Positions 8,062-17,324 are shown, counted from the first letter of the stretch. The stretch: DNA of 41,622 nucleotides from Pannonibacter indicus (GCF_001418225.1 NZ_LIPT01000020.1:1-41622), one strand, 5' to 3'. Made by a program: numbers and translations. Notes: generated by a model from the letters alone, not told the origin.

Positions 8062-8096
8062 TTGCATCAAACTTAAAAATGGAATAAATATTCCAT
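8062..8096 (+). promoter_or_regulatory. Promoter of the inositol operon overlapped by a perfect IolR-type palindrome
   Basis: A -35-like TTGCAT (8062-8067) and a -10-like TAAATA (8085-8090) are 17 bases apart. The 18-bp inverted repeat ATGGAATA-AA-TATTCCAT (8079-8096) covers the -10 element and contains GGAA-N6-TTCC exactly. Binding there would block RNA polymerase. It lies 75 bases before the importer binding-protein gene. Confidence 0.7.
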
Positions 8097-8170
8097 ACCC
8101 GAAGTCCGGACATATCCGGGCCGGGTGGCCGCCGGGGGGAGCCGGCGGATCCGCACTCTGGGAGGTTATG

Positions 8171-9112
8171 ATGAGAAAAGCGCTTACCGCCGTCGCCGCT
8201 GCGGCCATCGCCGTGGCAGGCCTGTCTGCTCCGGCTTCTGCCGAAGGTGAAAAGTTCGTCCTGGTCAGCCATGCGCCGGACAGTGACAGCTGGTGGAACA
8301 CGATCAAGAATGCCATCGCCGTTGCCGGCGAGCAGATGAAGGTCAGCGTCGAATACCGCAACCCGCCGACCGGTGATCTCGCCGACATGGCCCGCATCGT
8401 CGAGCAGGCGGCTGCATCCAACCCGAATGGCATCATCGTCACCATCGCTGACTATGACGTGCTGTCCGGCCCGATTTCCAGCGCTGTGGCCAAAGGCATT
8501 CCGGTCATCACCATCAACTCCGGCACCGTCGAGCAGTCCAAGAAGCTTGGCGCGCTGCTGCATGTGGGCCAGCCGGAATATGACGCAGGCTTCGGCGCGG
8601 GCGAAAAGGCCAAGGCAGCCGGTGCCAAGTCGTTCCTGTGTGTGAACCACTACATCACCAACCCGGCCTCCGTGGAGCGCTGCCAGGGCTTTGCTGCCGC
8701 GCTCGGCGTGGAGCTCGGCAACCAGATGATCGACGCCGGTCAGGATCCGTCCGAAATCCAGAACAAGGTCTCGGCCTATCTGCAGACCAACCCGGACACG
8801 GGCGCCATCCTTGCCCTCGGCCCCACCTCGGCGCATCCGACTCTGGCGGCGCTGGAGCAGTCGGGCAAGGCTGGCCAGATCTTCTTCGGCACCTTTGATC
8901 TGTCGCCGGAAATCGCCAATGCCATCAAGGCTGGCACCATTGCCTTCGCCATCGACCAGCAGCCCTATCTGCAGGGCTACCTGCCGGTCGTCATCCTCAC
9001 CAACTACGCCCGTTATGGCGTCGTGCCGGGCAACTCGATCAACTCGGGCCCCGGCTTTGTCACCAAGGACAACATCGAACTGGTTGAGAAATACGCCGGT
9101 CAGTACCGCTAA
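8171..9112 (+). CDS. Inositol-type ABC transporter periplasmic binding protein (CUT2, RbsB-like)
   Basis: A 313-residue periplasmic receptor of the ribose-binding class. A signal peptide ends near ALTAVAAAAIAVAGLSAPASA. The mature chain has the class features: FVLVSHAPDSDSWWNTIKNA, PNGIIVTIADYDVL, GIPVITINSG and FFGTFDLSPEIANAIKAGTIAFAID with its aspartate. Two adjacent ATGs are possible. The second (8171) is preferred because GGAGG at 8161-8165 is 5 bases away rather than 2. It is the first gene after the IolR-type operator and is followed by a permease, an ATPase and iolG, so the ligand is most likely myo-inositol. Related CUT2 receptors bind fructose, ribose and others, so the ligand is inferred from context. 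Confidence 0.88.
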   Translation: MRKALTAVAAAAIAVAGLSAPASAEGEKFVLVSHAPDSDSWWNTIKNAIAVAGEQMKVSVEYRNPPTGDLADMARIVEQAAASNPNGIIVTIADYDVLSGPISSAVAKGIPVITINSGTVEQSKKLGALLHVGQPEYDAGFGAGEKAKAAGAKSFLCVNHYITNPASVERCQGFAAALGVELGNQMIDAGQDPSEIQNKVSAYLQTNPDTGAILALGPTSAHPTLAALEQSGKAGQIFFGTFDLSPEIANAIKAGTIAFAIDQQPYLQGYLPVVILTNYARYGVVPGNSINSGPGFVTKDNIELVEKYAGQYR

Positions 9113-9142
9113 GCGCCTGACTCGAGCTGAAATTCCAGCCCC

Positions 9143-9171
9143 GGCCGGGGCGGTGTGAAAGCGCCCCGGCC
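9143..9171 (+). other. Intergenic hairpin after inositol binding-protein gene
   Basis: GGCCGGGGCG (9143-9152) pairs perfectly with CGCCCCGGCC (9162-9171) around a 9-base loop. No U-run follows, so it is more likely an mRNA-stabilising or partially attenuating stem that raises receptor over permease expression than a full terminator. Confidence 0.55.
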
Positions 9172-9208
9172 CCTTGCAACTGACGTTTCCTGAAAATCGA
9201 GGCAACTC

Positions 9209-10306
9209 ATGACGGACGAGCGCATCAAGCAGGTCTCGGCCCTGCGCCGTGCCATGATCCGGCCCGAGCTGGGTGCGACCACCGGCACCGTTCTGGTCTT
9301 CCTTTTCTTCCTTCTGATCGCGGGCAACTCCGGCATGTTCGCGCCGGAAGGCATCTTGAACTGGACCGTGGTGTCCGCCCAGTTTGCCATCATCGCCGTG
9401 GGCGCCTGCCTGCTGATGATCTCCGGTGAATTCGATCTTTCCGTCGGCTCCATGATCGGCTTTGCCGGCATCGTGATCGCCATTCTCAGTGTCAAGATGG
9501 GCTGGCCTATCTGGCTGGCCATCATCGCTGCATTCGTTATCTGTGTGTCGCTGGGCTGGCTCAATGGCATGCTGGTGATCAAGACCGGGCTGCCATCCTT
9601 CATCGTGACGCTCGCCTTCCTCTACATTCTGCGTGGCCTCACCATCTGGCTGTCGATCCTTACCACCCGTCAGACCATCATCGGCGGCGTCAAGGAACTG
9701 GCCGCAAACGACTGGCTCGCCTTCCTCTTCGGCGGCGTCATTCTGAAGGATCTCTTCGTCTGGTTCGCGGATCTCGGCCTTGTTGGCAAGTTCGTGGCCG
9801 GTCCCAAGGCCGGGCTGCCAGTGGTTGAAGGCGTGCCGATGCTGGTGGTCTGGGCGATGGTTCTGGTCGCCTTCGGTCACATCCTTCTCACCCGCACCAA
9901 GTTCGGCAACTGGATTTTTGCCTCCGGCGGAGATGCGCAGGCGGCCCGCTATGTGGGCGTGCCGGTCAACCGTGTGAAGGTACTGATGTTCATGTTCACC
10001 GCCTTCTGCGCCACCGTGTTTGCCACCTGCCAGGTGATCGAATTCGGCTCGGCGGCGGCAGACCGTGGCCTGTTGAAGGAGTTCGAGGCGATCATCTGCG
10101 TGGTCATCGGCGGGGCGCTGCTCACCGGCGGCTATGGCTCGGTCATCGGCGCGGCGCTGGGCGCCATCATCTTCGGTGTGGTGCAGCAGGGTCTGTTCTT
10201 CTCGGGCGCTGAAAGCTCGCTCTTCCGGGTGTTCCTCGGCACGATCCTGATCCTCGCCGTGATCCTCAACACCTACATCCGACGCATGATCACGGGAGAA
10301 CGCTGA
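9209..10306 (+). CDS. CUT2 sugar/inositol ABC transporter permease
   Basis: A 365-residue inner-membrane permease of the RbsC/BPD_transp_2 family with about 8-10 membrane segments. The first is at about residues 28-48 ([20 protein letters not shown]). The characteristic [17 protein letters not shown] stretch follows the second helix, and the cytoplasmic coupling region reads [25 protein letters not shown]. The C-terminus ends in a helix and RRMITGER. Length is slightly above the usual 320-340. A longer loop around [22 protein letters not shown] may account for it. Its stop overlaps the ATPase start by one base (TGATG), so translation is coupled. Confidence 0.9.
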   Translation: MTDERIKQVSALRRAMIRPELGATTGTVLVFLFFLLIAGNSGMFAPEGILNWTVVSAQFAIIAVGACLLMISGEFDLSVGSMIGFAGIVIAILSVKMGWPIWLAIIAAFVICVSLGWLNGMLVIKTGLPSFIVTLAFLYILRGLTIWLSILTTRQTIIGGVKELAANDWLAFLFGGVILKDLFVWFADLGLVGKFVAGPKAGLPVVEGVPMLVVWAMVLVAFGHILLTRTKFGNWIFASGGDAQAARYVGVPVNRVKVLMFMFTAFCATVFATCQVIEFGSAAADRGLLKEFEAIICVVIGGALLTGGYGSVIGAALGAIIFGVVQQGLFFSGAESSLFRVFLGTILILAVILNTYIRRMITGER

Positions 10307-11085
10307 TGTCCGCCCCGCTCATCGAACTGCGCAACATCGAAAAGCATTTCGGTCCCGTGATCGCGCTGGCAGGCGTCAGCTTCGACGTGAAGGCCGGAGA
10401 ATGTCACTGCCTGCTGGGCGACAATGGCGCCGGCAAGTCCACCTTCATCAAGACCATGGCTGGCGTGCACAAGCCGACCAAGGGCGAGATCCTGGTGGAT
10501 GGCAGGGCTACGGCCTTCAACAGCCCGCGTGACGCGATGGGCGCAGGCATTGCCACGGTCTATCAGGATCTGGCGATGATCCCGCTGATGTCGGTCACCC
10601 GGAATTTCTGGATGGGCCGCGAGCCGGAGAAGAAGTTCGGCCCGTTCCGCTTCATCGATTTCGAAAAGGCCAACCGGGTGACTCTGGAGGAAATGGCCAA
10701 CATGGGCATTCACCTGCGCGAGCCGGAACAGGCGGTCGGCACGCTTTCGGGCGGCGAGCGCCAGACGGTGGCCATCGCCCGTGCGGTTTATTTCGGCGCG
10801 AAGGTGCTGATCCTCGACGAGCCGACGTCCGCGCTCGGTGTGCGTCAGACCTCCAACGTACTGGCAACCATCGACAAGGTGCGCAAGCGCGGGATTGGTG
10901 TCGTCTTCATCACCCACAATGTGCGCCATGCCATGGCGGTGGGGGACCGGTTCACCGTGCTGAACCGCGGCAAGACGCTGGGCACCGCAAAACGCGGGGA
11001 AATCAAGCCGGAAGAATTGCAGGACCTCATGGCAGGGGGCAAGGAACTGGCTGAACTAGAGGGTTCGCTCGGCGGCACGATCTAA
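10306..11085 (+). CDS. CUT2 sugar/inositol ABC transporter ATP-binding protein, single domain
   Basis: A 259-residue ABC ATPase. Walker A is GDNGAGKST (residues 38-46), the Q-loop is in [11 protein letters not shown], the signature is LSGGERQ near residue 145, Walker B with catalytic Glu is [12 protein letters not shown], and the H-loop is VFITHN. Most RbsA-type CUT2 ATPases are double-domain proteins of about 500 residues. This one has a single domain, as in the FrcA-type systems of rhizobia, so it must act as a homodimer. It is translationally coupled to the permease and lies 31 bases before iolG. Confidence 0.9.
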   Translation: MSAPLIELRNIEKHFGPVIALAGVSFDVKAGECHCLLGDNGAGKSTFIKTMAGVHKPTKGEILVDGRATAFNSPRDAMGAGIATVYQDLAMIPLMSVTRNFWMGREPEKKFGPFRFIDFEKANRVTLEEMANMGIHLREPEQAVGTLSGGERQTVAIARAVYFGAKVLILDEPTSALGVRQTSNVLATIDKVRKRGIGVVFITHNVRHAMAVGDRFTVLNRGKTLGTAKRGEIKPEELQDLMAGGKELAELEGSLGGTI

Positions 11086-11116
11086 GGTGTTGCGGGTTAA
11101 TTTAGGAAAGACCGAC

Positions 11117-12121
11117 ATGACAATGCGTTTCGCAGTATTGGGGGCAGGGCGGATTGGCCGCGTCCATGCCAAGGCGATCGCTGCGACGGAAGGAGCCACG
11201 CTGATTGCCGTGGCCGATCCCGTCGCTGCGGCGGCTCAGTCGCTGGCGGCGGAGCATGGCTGCTCCATCCGCACCATCGGCGAGATTGAAGCGGCAAAGG
11301 ATGTGGATGCGGTCATCATCTGCACTCCGACAGACACCCACGCTGACCTGATCGAGCGCTTTGCCCGCGCCGGCAAGGGCATCTTCTGCGAGAAGCCGGT
11401 GGATCTGAACGTCCAGCGCGTCAAGGACTGCCTGAAGACGGTGAAGGAAACCGGCGCCACGCTGATGGTCGGCTTCAACCGCCGCTTCGATCCGCATTTC
11501 GCCGCGCTCAAGGCCACCATCGACAGCGGCCGCATTGGCGATGTGGAGATGGTGACGATCACCTCCCGCGATCCTTCGCCCCCTCCGTATGAGTATATCT
11601 CCCGGTCGGGCGGCATCTTCCGCGACATGACCATCCATGACTTCGACGTGGCCCGCTGGCTGCTGGGCGAGGAAGTGGAAACGGTGATGGCCTCTGCTTC
11701 CGTTCTGGTCGATCCGGAAATCGGCAAGCGCGGGGATTTTGACAGCGTCAACATCATCCTGCGCACCGCGTCGGGCCGTCAGGCGATCATCACCAACACC
11801 CGCCGCGCGGTCTATGGCTATGACCAGCGCATCGAGGTGCTGGGGGCCAAGGGCATGGTGGCTGCTGAGAATCTGCGCGAAGCCAACATCGAGGTGGCTG
11901 ATGCCAGCGGCTATCACAAGCCGCCACTGCTCGACTTCTTCATGACCCGCTACACGGCAGCCTATGCCGCTGAAATCACCGCCTTCATCAAGGCCGTGAC
12001 GGACAAAACCGTGCCGCCGACCACGGGCGAGGACGGGCTGAAGGCACTGGCTCTGGCGGAAGCGGCGTTGAAGTCGGTTGCGGAAGGGCGGGCCGTGCGC
12101 CTCTCGGAAATCACGGGCTGA
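11117..12121 (+). CDS. iolG: Inositol 2-dehydrogenase
   Basis: A 334-residue Gfo/Idh/MocA-family enzyme that oxidises myo-inositol to 2-keto-myo-inositol with NAD. The nucleotide loop is VLGAGRIGRVHAKAI (residues 7-21). The conserved lysine is in FCEKPVDL. The substrate loop GFNRRFDPHFAALKATIDSGRIG and the catalytic GGIFRDMTIHDFDVARWLLG (Asp and His) are those of IolG/IdhA. The start at 11117 follows AGGAAAG at 11104-11110. The frame is open 10 codons further upstream without a better ribosome site. It follows the importer genes and precedes iolC, so uptake and first oxidation are co-transcribed. Confidence 0.93.
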   Translation: MTMRFAVLGAGRIGRVHAKAIAATEGATLIAVADPVAAAAQSLAAEHGCSIRTIGEIEAAKDVDAVIICTPTDTHADLIERFARAGKGIFCEKPVDLNVQRVKDCLKTVKETGATLMVGFNRRFDPHFAALKATIDSGRIGDVEMVTITSRDPSPPPYEYISRSGGIFRDMTIHDFDVARWLLGEEVETVMASASVLVDPEIGKRGDFDSVNIILRTASGRQAIITNTRRAVYGYDQRIEVLGAKGMVAAENLREANIEVADASGYHKPPLLDFFMTRYTAAYAAEITAFIKAVTDKTVPPTTGEDGLKALALAEAALKSVAEGRAVRLSEITG

Positions 12122-12134
12122 AGGACCAACGCGG

Positions 12135-14045
12135 ATGAGCAAGACCCTCGATCTCATCACCATCGGCCGGTCCTCGGTCGATCTCTATGGCTCCCAGGTG
12201 GGTGGCCGTCTCGAGGATATGGGCAGCTTCCAGAAATATATCGGAGGCTCGCCAACCAACATTGCCGCCGGTTCCGCGCGGCTTGGCCTCAAGGCTGGCC
12301 TCATCACCCGCGTGGGGGATGAGCACATGGGCCGCTTCATCCGCGAACAGCTGGTGCGCGAGGGCGTGGATGTGACGGGCGTGAAGACCGACCCGGAACG
12401 CCTCACCGCCCTCGTGCTGCTGGGCATCCGTGACGACAAGCAGTTCCCGCTGATTTTCTACCGTGAGAACTGCGCGGACATGGCGATCTGCGAGGACGAC
12501 ATCGACCCCGCCTTCATCGCCAGCGCAAGGGCTATTGTGGCCACAGGCACGCACCTGTCCCATCCGCGCACTGAAGCTGCCGTTCTGAAGGCCCTGCGCC
12601 TTGCCCGCGAAAGCGGCGGCCAGACGGCGCTCGACATTGATTACCGCCCCAACCTCTGGGGCCTGTCCGGCCATGGCGATGGCGAAAACCGCTTCATCGC
12701 TTCGGCCAAGGTGACGGCCCGCCTGCAGCAGCACCTGCCGCTGTTCGACCTGATCGTCGGCACGGAAGAAGAGTTCCATATTGCAGGCGGCTCCACCAAC
12801 ACCATCGAGGCGCTTCGTGCTGTGCGGGCGCTGACGGGGGCCACGCTGATCTGCAAGCGCGGCCCCATGGGCGCAGCTGCCTTTGCCGGGGCCATTCCCG
12901 ATACGCTGGATGAAGGCGAGGCGGGGCCTGGCTTCCCCATCGAGGTGTTCAACGTGCTGGGCGCGGGCGACGGCTTCATGGCGGGTCTGCTGAAGGGCTG
13001 GCTCGACGGTGAGACCTGGCCGCGTGCGCTGACCTATGCCAATGCCTGCGGTGCCTTTGCCGTGTCGCGCCACGGCTGCACGCCGGCCTATCCGTCGTGG
13101 GAGGAGCTGCAGTTCTTCCTGAAGCGCGGTGTCGTCACGCCTGCGCTGCGCAAGGATGCGGAACTGGAACAGGTGCACTGGTCTACCAACCGCTCCTATG
13201 ACTGGCCGTCGATGCATGTCTTTGCCTTCGACCACCGCCGCCAGATGGAAGAGCTGCCGGGGGCAACGCCGGAGAAGATCGGCGCCTTCAAGAAGCTCTG
13301 CCTTGCTGCCGTGGAAGAAGTGGCCGCCGGCAAGACCGGGTACGGTCTTCTGTGTGACAGCCGCCTGGGCCGCGATGCGCTGTATCAAGCGGCCGGCAAG
13401 GGGCTGTGGATTGGCCGTCCGGTCGAGTGGCCCGGCTCGCGTCCGCTGACGCTGGAGCCGGAGTTGGGGCCGGATTATGGCGGGCTCACCGAATGGCCGC
13501 TGGAGCATGTGGTCAAGGTGCTCTGTTTCTGCCACCCGGAGGATGACGCGGGGATGTGGGCCGAGCAGGAAGCCGTGATCCAGCGCCTGTTTGCTGCTGC
13601 CCGCCGCAACCGGCTGGAATTCCTGCTCGAGGTCATCCCTTCCAAGGTTGGCCCGGTGGATGATGACACGACCGCCCGCATCATCGAACGTTTCTACAAG
13701 CTCGGGATCTATCCGGACTGGTGGAAGCTGGAGCCAATGCGCTCGGATGCCGCCTGGAAGCGCACCTGTGACATGATCAAGGCCTATGATCCGCGTGTGC
13801 GCGGCATCGTGGTGCTGGGTCTTGATGCGCCGGAAGACGAGCTTGCGGCCTGCTTTGCCACGGCGGCGCAGCATGATCTGGTCAAGGGCTTTGCCGTGGG
13901 GCGCACCATCTACAGCGAGGCGGCACGCGGCTGGCTTGCCGGAACGATGACGGATGCTGAGGCCATCGCGCAGATGGCCGGAAAATTCGCCCGCCTGTCC
14001 GCCACTTGGGATGCGGCACGCGGTTCAACGGGAGTTGCGGCATGA
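12135..14045 (+). CDS. iolC: Bifunctional 5-dehydro-2-deoxygluconokinase / DUF2090 aldolase-like protein
   Basis: A 636-residue two-domain fusion. Residues 1 to about 325 are a PfkB-family kinase: an N-terminal GRSSVDLYGSQ, substrate-loop GGSPTNIAAGSARLG, and the ATP/anion-hole signature NVLGAGDGFMAGLLKGWL with catalytic Asp. This phosphorylates 5-dehydro-2-deoxygluconate. Residues from about 345 are a DUF2090 domain (MHVFAFDHRRQMEELPG, LLCDSRLGRDALY, DWWKLEPM, VLGLDAPEDEL), a class I aldolase-like TIM barrel. Fused forms are commonly annotated as also carrying the IolJ aldolase step, consistent with no separate iolJ here. The stop overlaps the iolD start in ATGA. The start at 12135 is where the kinase domain begins. 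Confidence 0.92.
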   Translation: MSKTLDLITIGRSSVDLYGSQVGGRLEDMGSFQKYIGGSPTNIAAGSARLGLKAGLITRVGDEHMGRFIREQLVREGVDVTGVKTDPERLTALVLLGIRDDKQFPLIFYRENCADMAICEDDIDPAFIASARAIVATGTHLSHPRTEAAVLKALRLARESGGQTALDIDYRPNLWGLSGHGDGENRFIASAKVTARLQQHLPLFDLIVGTEEEFHIAGGSTNTIEALRAVRALTGATLICKRGPMGAAAFAGAIPDTLDEGEAGPGFPIEVFNVLGAGDGFMAGLLKGWLDGETWPRALTYANACGAFAVSRHGCTPAYPSWEELQFFLKRGVVTPALRKDAELEQVHWSTNRSYDWPSMHVFAFDHRRQMEELPGATPEKIGAFKKLCLAAVEEVAAGKTGYGLLCDSRLGRDALYQAAGKGLWIGRPVEWPGSRPLTLEPELGPDYGGLTEWPLEHVVKVLCFCHPEDDAGMWAEQEAVIQRLFAAARRNRLEFLLEVIPSKVGPVDDDTTARIIERFYKLGIYPDWWKLEPMRSDAAWKRTCDMIKAYDPRVRGIVVLGLDAPEDELAACFATAAQHDLVKGFAVGRTIYSEAARGWLAGTMTDAEAIAQMAGKFARLSATWDAARGSTGVAA

Positions 14046-15868
14046 GCAAGGTAAGACTGACCGCCGCCCAGGCCATGGTGCGCTGGCTTTCCAGCCAGAT
14101 GACCGAAGACGGTGTGCCCTTCATTGCCGGGGTCTGGGCCATCTTCGGCCATGGCAATGTGGCCGGCATTGGTGAAGCGCTGTACGGTGTGCGCGATACG
14201 CTGCCCACGTGGCGCGGCCACAACGAGCAGGGTATGGCCCATGCGGCCATCGCCTATGCCAAGCAGCTTGGCCGCCGCCGTGCCATGGCAGTGACTTCTT
14301 CCATCGGCCCCGGTGCCACCAACATGGTGACGGCGGCAGCGCTCGCCCATGTCAACCGCCTGCCGGTGCTGTTCGTGCCGGGCGATGTCTTCGCCAATCG
14401 CGGGCCGGACCCGGTGCTGCAGCAGATTGAGGATTTCGGCGACGGCACCATCAGCGCCAACGACTGCTTCCGCCCAGTCTCGCGCTATTTCGACCGCATC
14501 ATGCGGCCCGAACAGCTGCTGACGGCCCTGCCGCGCGCCATGGCGGTGATGACCGATCCGGCCGATTGCGGCCCGGTGACGCTGGCTTTCTGTCAGGATG
14601 TGCAGGCGGAAGCCTATGACTGGCCGGAAGAGTTCTTCGCCCCGCGTGTCTGGCGCCAGCGCCGCCAGCGCCCGGACGAGGCGGAACTGGCCGAAGTGGC
14701 GGCCCTGATCCGCGCCGCGAAGAAGCCAGTGCTGATCGCAGGCGGCGGCGTGCATTATTCCGGCGCCACGGAAGCGCTGAAGGCCTTTGCCGAGGCGCAT
14801 CAGATTCCGGTGGTGGAAAGCCAGGCGGGCAAGTCGGCCTTGCCGTGGGATCATCCGCTCAACCTTGGGCCCGTCGGTGTTACCGGATCGGAAAGCGCCA
14901 ACAGCACCGCGAAGGATGCCGATCTCGTCATTGGCGTTGGCACGCGCTTTCAGGATTTCACCACCGGCTCCTGGGGCCTGTTCCGCAATCCGGCGCGCAA
15001 GCTCGTCTCCATCAACGTTGCGGCCTATGACGCCATGAAGCATGGCGCAGTGCCGTTGCAGGGCGATGCCCGCGTTTGCCTTGGCGAGCTGTCGGCGCAG
15101 CTGGGTGCCCACAAGGGCCCGGCCATTGCCGCAAGCCTCAAGGCGGACTGGTTCGCCAAGGTCGATCCGCTGACGGCTGCTCCGGAAGCGGATGCAAACG
15201 GCCTGCCCACGGATCAGCAGGTCATCGGCGCCGTGCAGCGTGCCGCTGGTCCTGATACGGTGGTGATGTGCGCCGCCGGCACCATGCCGGGCGAACTCCA
15301 CAAACTCTGGAAGGCGAGCCGCCCGATGTCCTATCACATGGAATACGGCTTCTCCTGCATGGGCTACGAAATCGCCGGGGCGCTGGGCATCAAGATGGCG
15401 GAGCCGGAGCGCGATGTCATCTGCATGGTCGGTGACGGCAGCTACATGATGATGAATTCCGAACTCGCCAGCGCCGTGATGCTGGGCCAGAAGATCACCG
15501 TCGTCATCACTGACAACCGGGGCTACGGCTGCATCAACCGGCTGCAGATGGGCACCGGTGGGGCCGAGTTCAACAACCTTCTCGACCACACCAACCACAC
15601 CAACCCCAGCCATATCGACTTCGTCGCCCATGCAGGCGCCATGGGGGCGAAGGCGGTGAAGGCTGGGTCTATCGCCGAACTTGAGGCAGCTCTTGCCGAA
15701 GCGAAGACGGCGAGCGGCCCGTTTGTGGTGGTCATCGACACCGATCCCTACCCCTCCACGCCCCATGGCGGCCACTGGTGGGATGTGGCGGTGCCGGAAG
15801 TTTCCGCCCGTGCCGAAGTGCGGGCGGCGCGCGAGTCCTACGAACGTTCGCTTCAGGAAAGAAACTGA
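14042..15868 (+). CDS. iolD: 3D-(3,5/4)-trihydroxycyclohexane-1,2-dione hydrolase
   Basis: A 608-residue thiamine-diphosphate enzyme that opens the six-membered ring of the inositol dione to give 5-deoxy-glucuronate. The N-terminal Pyr domain has the catalytic glutamate E62 in RGHNEQGMAHAA. The PP domain has the ThDP/Mg motif starting at G464 (GDGSYMMMNSE) and ending near ITDNRG (491-494). The IolD-specific segment CINRLQMGTGGAEFNNLL and terminal GGHWWDVAVPEVS are present. Length matches the family. It overlaps iolC by 4 bases and precedes iolE by 3. Confidence 0.95.
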   Translation: MSKVRLTAAQAMVRWLSSQMTEDGVPFIAGVWAIFGHGNVAGIGEALYGVRDTLPTWRGHNEQGMAHAAIAYAKQLGRRRAMAVTSSIGPGATNMVTAAALAHVNRLPVLFVPGDVFANRGPDPVLQQIEDFGDGTISANDCFRPVSRYFDRIMRPEQLLTALPRAMAVMTDPADCGPVTLAFCQDVQAEAYDWPEEFFAPRVWRQRRQRPDEAELAEVAALIRAAKKPVLIAGGGVHYSGATEALKAFAEAHQIPVVESQAGKSALPWDHPLNLGPVGVTGSESANSTAKDADLVIGVGTRFQDFTTGSWGLFRNPARKLVSINVAAYDAMKHGAVPLQGDARVCLGELSAQLGAHKGPAIAASLKADWFAKVDPLTAAPEADANGLPTDQQVIGAVQRAAGPDTVVMCAAGTMPGELHKLWKASRPMSYHMEYGFSCMGYEIAGALGIKMAEPERDVICMVGDGSYMMMNSELASAVMLGQKITVVITDNRGYGCINRLQMGTGGAEFNNLLDHTNHTNPSHIDFVAHAGAMGAKAVKAGSIAELEAALAEAKTASGPFVVVIDTDPYPSTPHGGHWWDVAVPEVSARAEVRAARESYERSLQERN

Positions 15869-15871
15869 ACC

Positions 15872-16774
15872 ATGATCCTCTACGGCACCAACCCCATTGC
15901 CTGGTCCAACGACGACGACCAGACCCTCGGCGCCCATATTCCGCTTGAGCAGTGCCTCGACGAAGCCGCCAAGATCGGTTTCGACGGTATCGAGAAGGGG
16001 CACAAGCTGCCCGCGACGCCGGAAGGCATCGCCAGGGAACTGGGCGGGCGCGGCCTGAAGTATATCTCCGGCTGGCATTCGCTGAACCTTCTGACCAACT
16101 CCATCGAGGACGAGAAGGCCGCGATGCAGCCCTTCCTCGACCTGCTGAAGGCGGTCGGCTCGAAGGTGATCATCACCTGCGAAACCTCCAATGCCATTCA
16201 TGGCAATGACGGCGTGCCGGTGAACAACAAGCCGGTGCTGGCCGCCTCCGAGTGGGCTGACTTTGGCCGGGGCGTCGAGGCGCTGGCGGCCTTTGCGGCA
16301 GAGCAGGGCATCACGCTGGTCTATCACCACCACATGGGCACGGTGGTGGAGAGCGAGGCGGAAATCGATCTGTTCATGCAGCACACGGGACCGGCCACCA
16401 AGCTGCTGTTCGACACGGGCCACTGCTATTTCGGCGGCGGCAATCCGGCAGCCGTGGCCGAGCGTCACATGGCACGGGTGCGCCATATCCATGCCAAGAA
16501 CGTGCGCCCGGACATCATGCGTCAGGTGCGTGAGGAAAACCTCTCCTTCCTCGAAGGCGTGCGCCGCGGTGTCTTCACCGTTCCGGGCGATGCGGAAGGC
16601 GGCGTGGATTTCCTGCCCGTGCTGAAGAGCGCAGCGGCACAGGGCTACGAAGGCTGGCTCGTCATCGAGGCCGAGCAGGACCCGAGCGTGCGCAATCCTT
16701 TCGAATACCAGAGCATGGGCTTCAACGCCCTGCGCAGCTTTGCCCGCGAGGCTGGTCTCGACAAGGGAAGGTGA
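15872..16774 (+). CDS. iolE: Inosose dehydratase (2-keto-myo-inositol dehydratase)
   Basis: A 300-residue xylose-isomerase-like TIM barrel that dehydrates 2-keto-myo-inositol to the dione used by IolD. It starts with the IolE motif [13 protein letters not shown]. It has metal-site segments [33 protein letters not shown] and the terminal VIEAEQDPS, the usual Glu/Asp/His/Glu set. The ribosome site is AGGAAAG at 15855. It belongs to the iolCDE run. A 343-base non-coding stretch with a poly-C palindrome follows before the next gene. Confidence 0.94.
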   Translation: MILYGTNPIAWSNDDDQTLGAHIPLEQCLDEAAKIGFDGIEKGHKLPATPEGIARELGGRGLKYISGWHSLNLLTNSIEDEKAAMQPFLDLLKAVGSKVIITCETSNAIHGNDGVPVNNKPVLAASEWADFGRGVEALAAFAAEQGITLVYHHHMGTVVESEAEIDLFMQHTGPATKLLFDTGHCYFGGGNPAAVAERHMARVRHIHAKNVRPDIMRQVREENLSFLEGVRRGVFTVPGDAEGGVDFLPVLKSAAAQGYEGWLVIEAEQDPSVRNPFEYQSMGFNALRSFAREAGLDKGR

Positions 16775-16840
16775 TGGAGGGGGCGGATCTACATATCAGG
16801 TCCGGGGATTGCCCGCAGTGATGCGTTTGATCTATGGCAG

Positions 16841-16894
16841 GGCCTCTCCGCCCCCCCCCCCCCCCCCCCCCCCCCAAGGGGGAGCGGAGAGGCC
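16841..16894. repeat. Inverted repeat interrupted by a 25-base cytosine tract
   Basis: GGCCTCTCCGC (16841-16851) pairs with GCGGAGAGGCC (16884-16894). Between them lie an uninterrupted run of 25 C (16851-16875), AA, then GGGGGA. The G5 can pair with part of the C-run, giving a long hairpin. The tract lies in the 343-base gap 16775-17117 between iolE and the DUF3329 gene. Apart from this and a small CCGAAG-TTAC-CTTCGG hairpin near 16925-16942, I see nothing coding in the gap. Such a homopolymer is prone to replication slippage and to sequencing error. Confidence 0.75.
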
Positions 16895-17117
16895 CCGCCT
16901 GAGTGATCAGGCTTCAGACTTTCACCGAAGTTACCTTCGGCTTCAGGTACGATGTGTGCATGCAGTAAAAGGGGGGAGAGGGGTGCTGCGGCAAAAGGCA
17001 GAGCGAGGGAAACATGGCATGAAGCTCCGGACGGGATATGTTTCAGCACAGGCCCCGGACATCTGCTACCCTCGGCGCACCCGCTTTCCCCTGATCCCAG
17101 GCAGCAAAGAGACCTTG

Positions 17118-17324
17118 ATGAAGATTATCGACCCGACCCATTCCTTCTATGGTCCGCTGTGGCGGCGTATTGCCATTGTCGTTGTCACGGCTGGTTGGGC
17201 CGGGTTTGAATACTGGAACGGCTCCACGGGCTGGGCGCTGTTCTTCACAGCCATTGCGGTCTATGCCGCGTGGGCTCTGATCATCACCTACAAGCCGCAA
17301 CAGGGCGGAGACGGAACGGCATGA
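17118..17324 (+). CDS. Small DUF3329-like membrane protein
   Basis: A 68-residue protein beginning MKIIDPTHSFYGPLWRRIAI, with two membrane helices at about residues 17-34 and 38-57, and a short hydrophilic tail ending GGDGTA. The D-x-H-x-F-x-x-P-L-W-x-R start and paired helices match the DUF3329 family of small alphaproteobacterial inner-membrane proteins, whose function is unknown. Its stop overlaps the iolB start in ATGA, so the two are translationally coupled. The Shine-Dalgarno is weak (AGAGACC). Its presence inside an inositol operon is unusual and its role there is unknown. Confidence 0.72.
   Translation: MKIIDPTHSFYGPLWRRIAIVVVTAGWAGFEYWNGSTGWALFFTAIAVYAAWALIITYKPQQGGDGTA

Noticed and set aside
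7211-9880. An 889-codon open frame on the minus strand across iolR, the receptor and the permease.
   Set aside because: It is the antisense shadow of well-supported plus-strand genes in GC-rich DNA. Its translation is rich in His, Arg, Gln and Gly without any domain, and it runs across promoter and hairpin regions.
13910-16492. An 860-codon minus-strand frame opposite iolD and iolE.
   Set aside because: Low-complexity His/Arg/Gly-rich translation mirrors the codon bias of iolD and iolE, which carry complete catalytic motifs. It has no ribosome site or domain.
16740-17324. A 194-codon plus-strand frame running through the poly-C tract into the DUF3329 gene.
   Set aside because: It would encode a polyproline run from the C tract and overlaps the end of iolE. 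The DUF3329 similarity begins exactly at the ATG at 17118.
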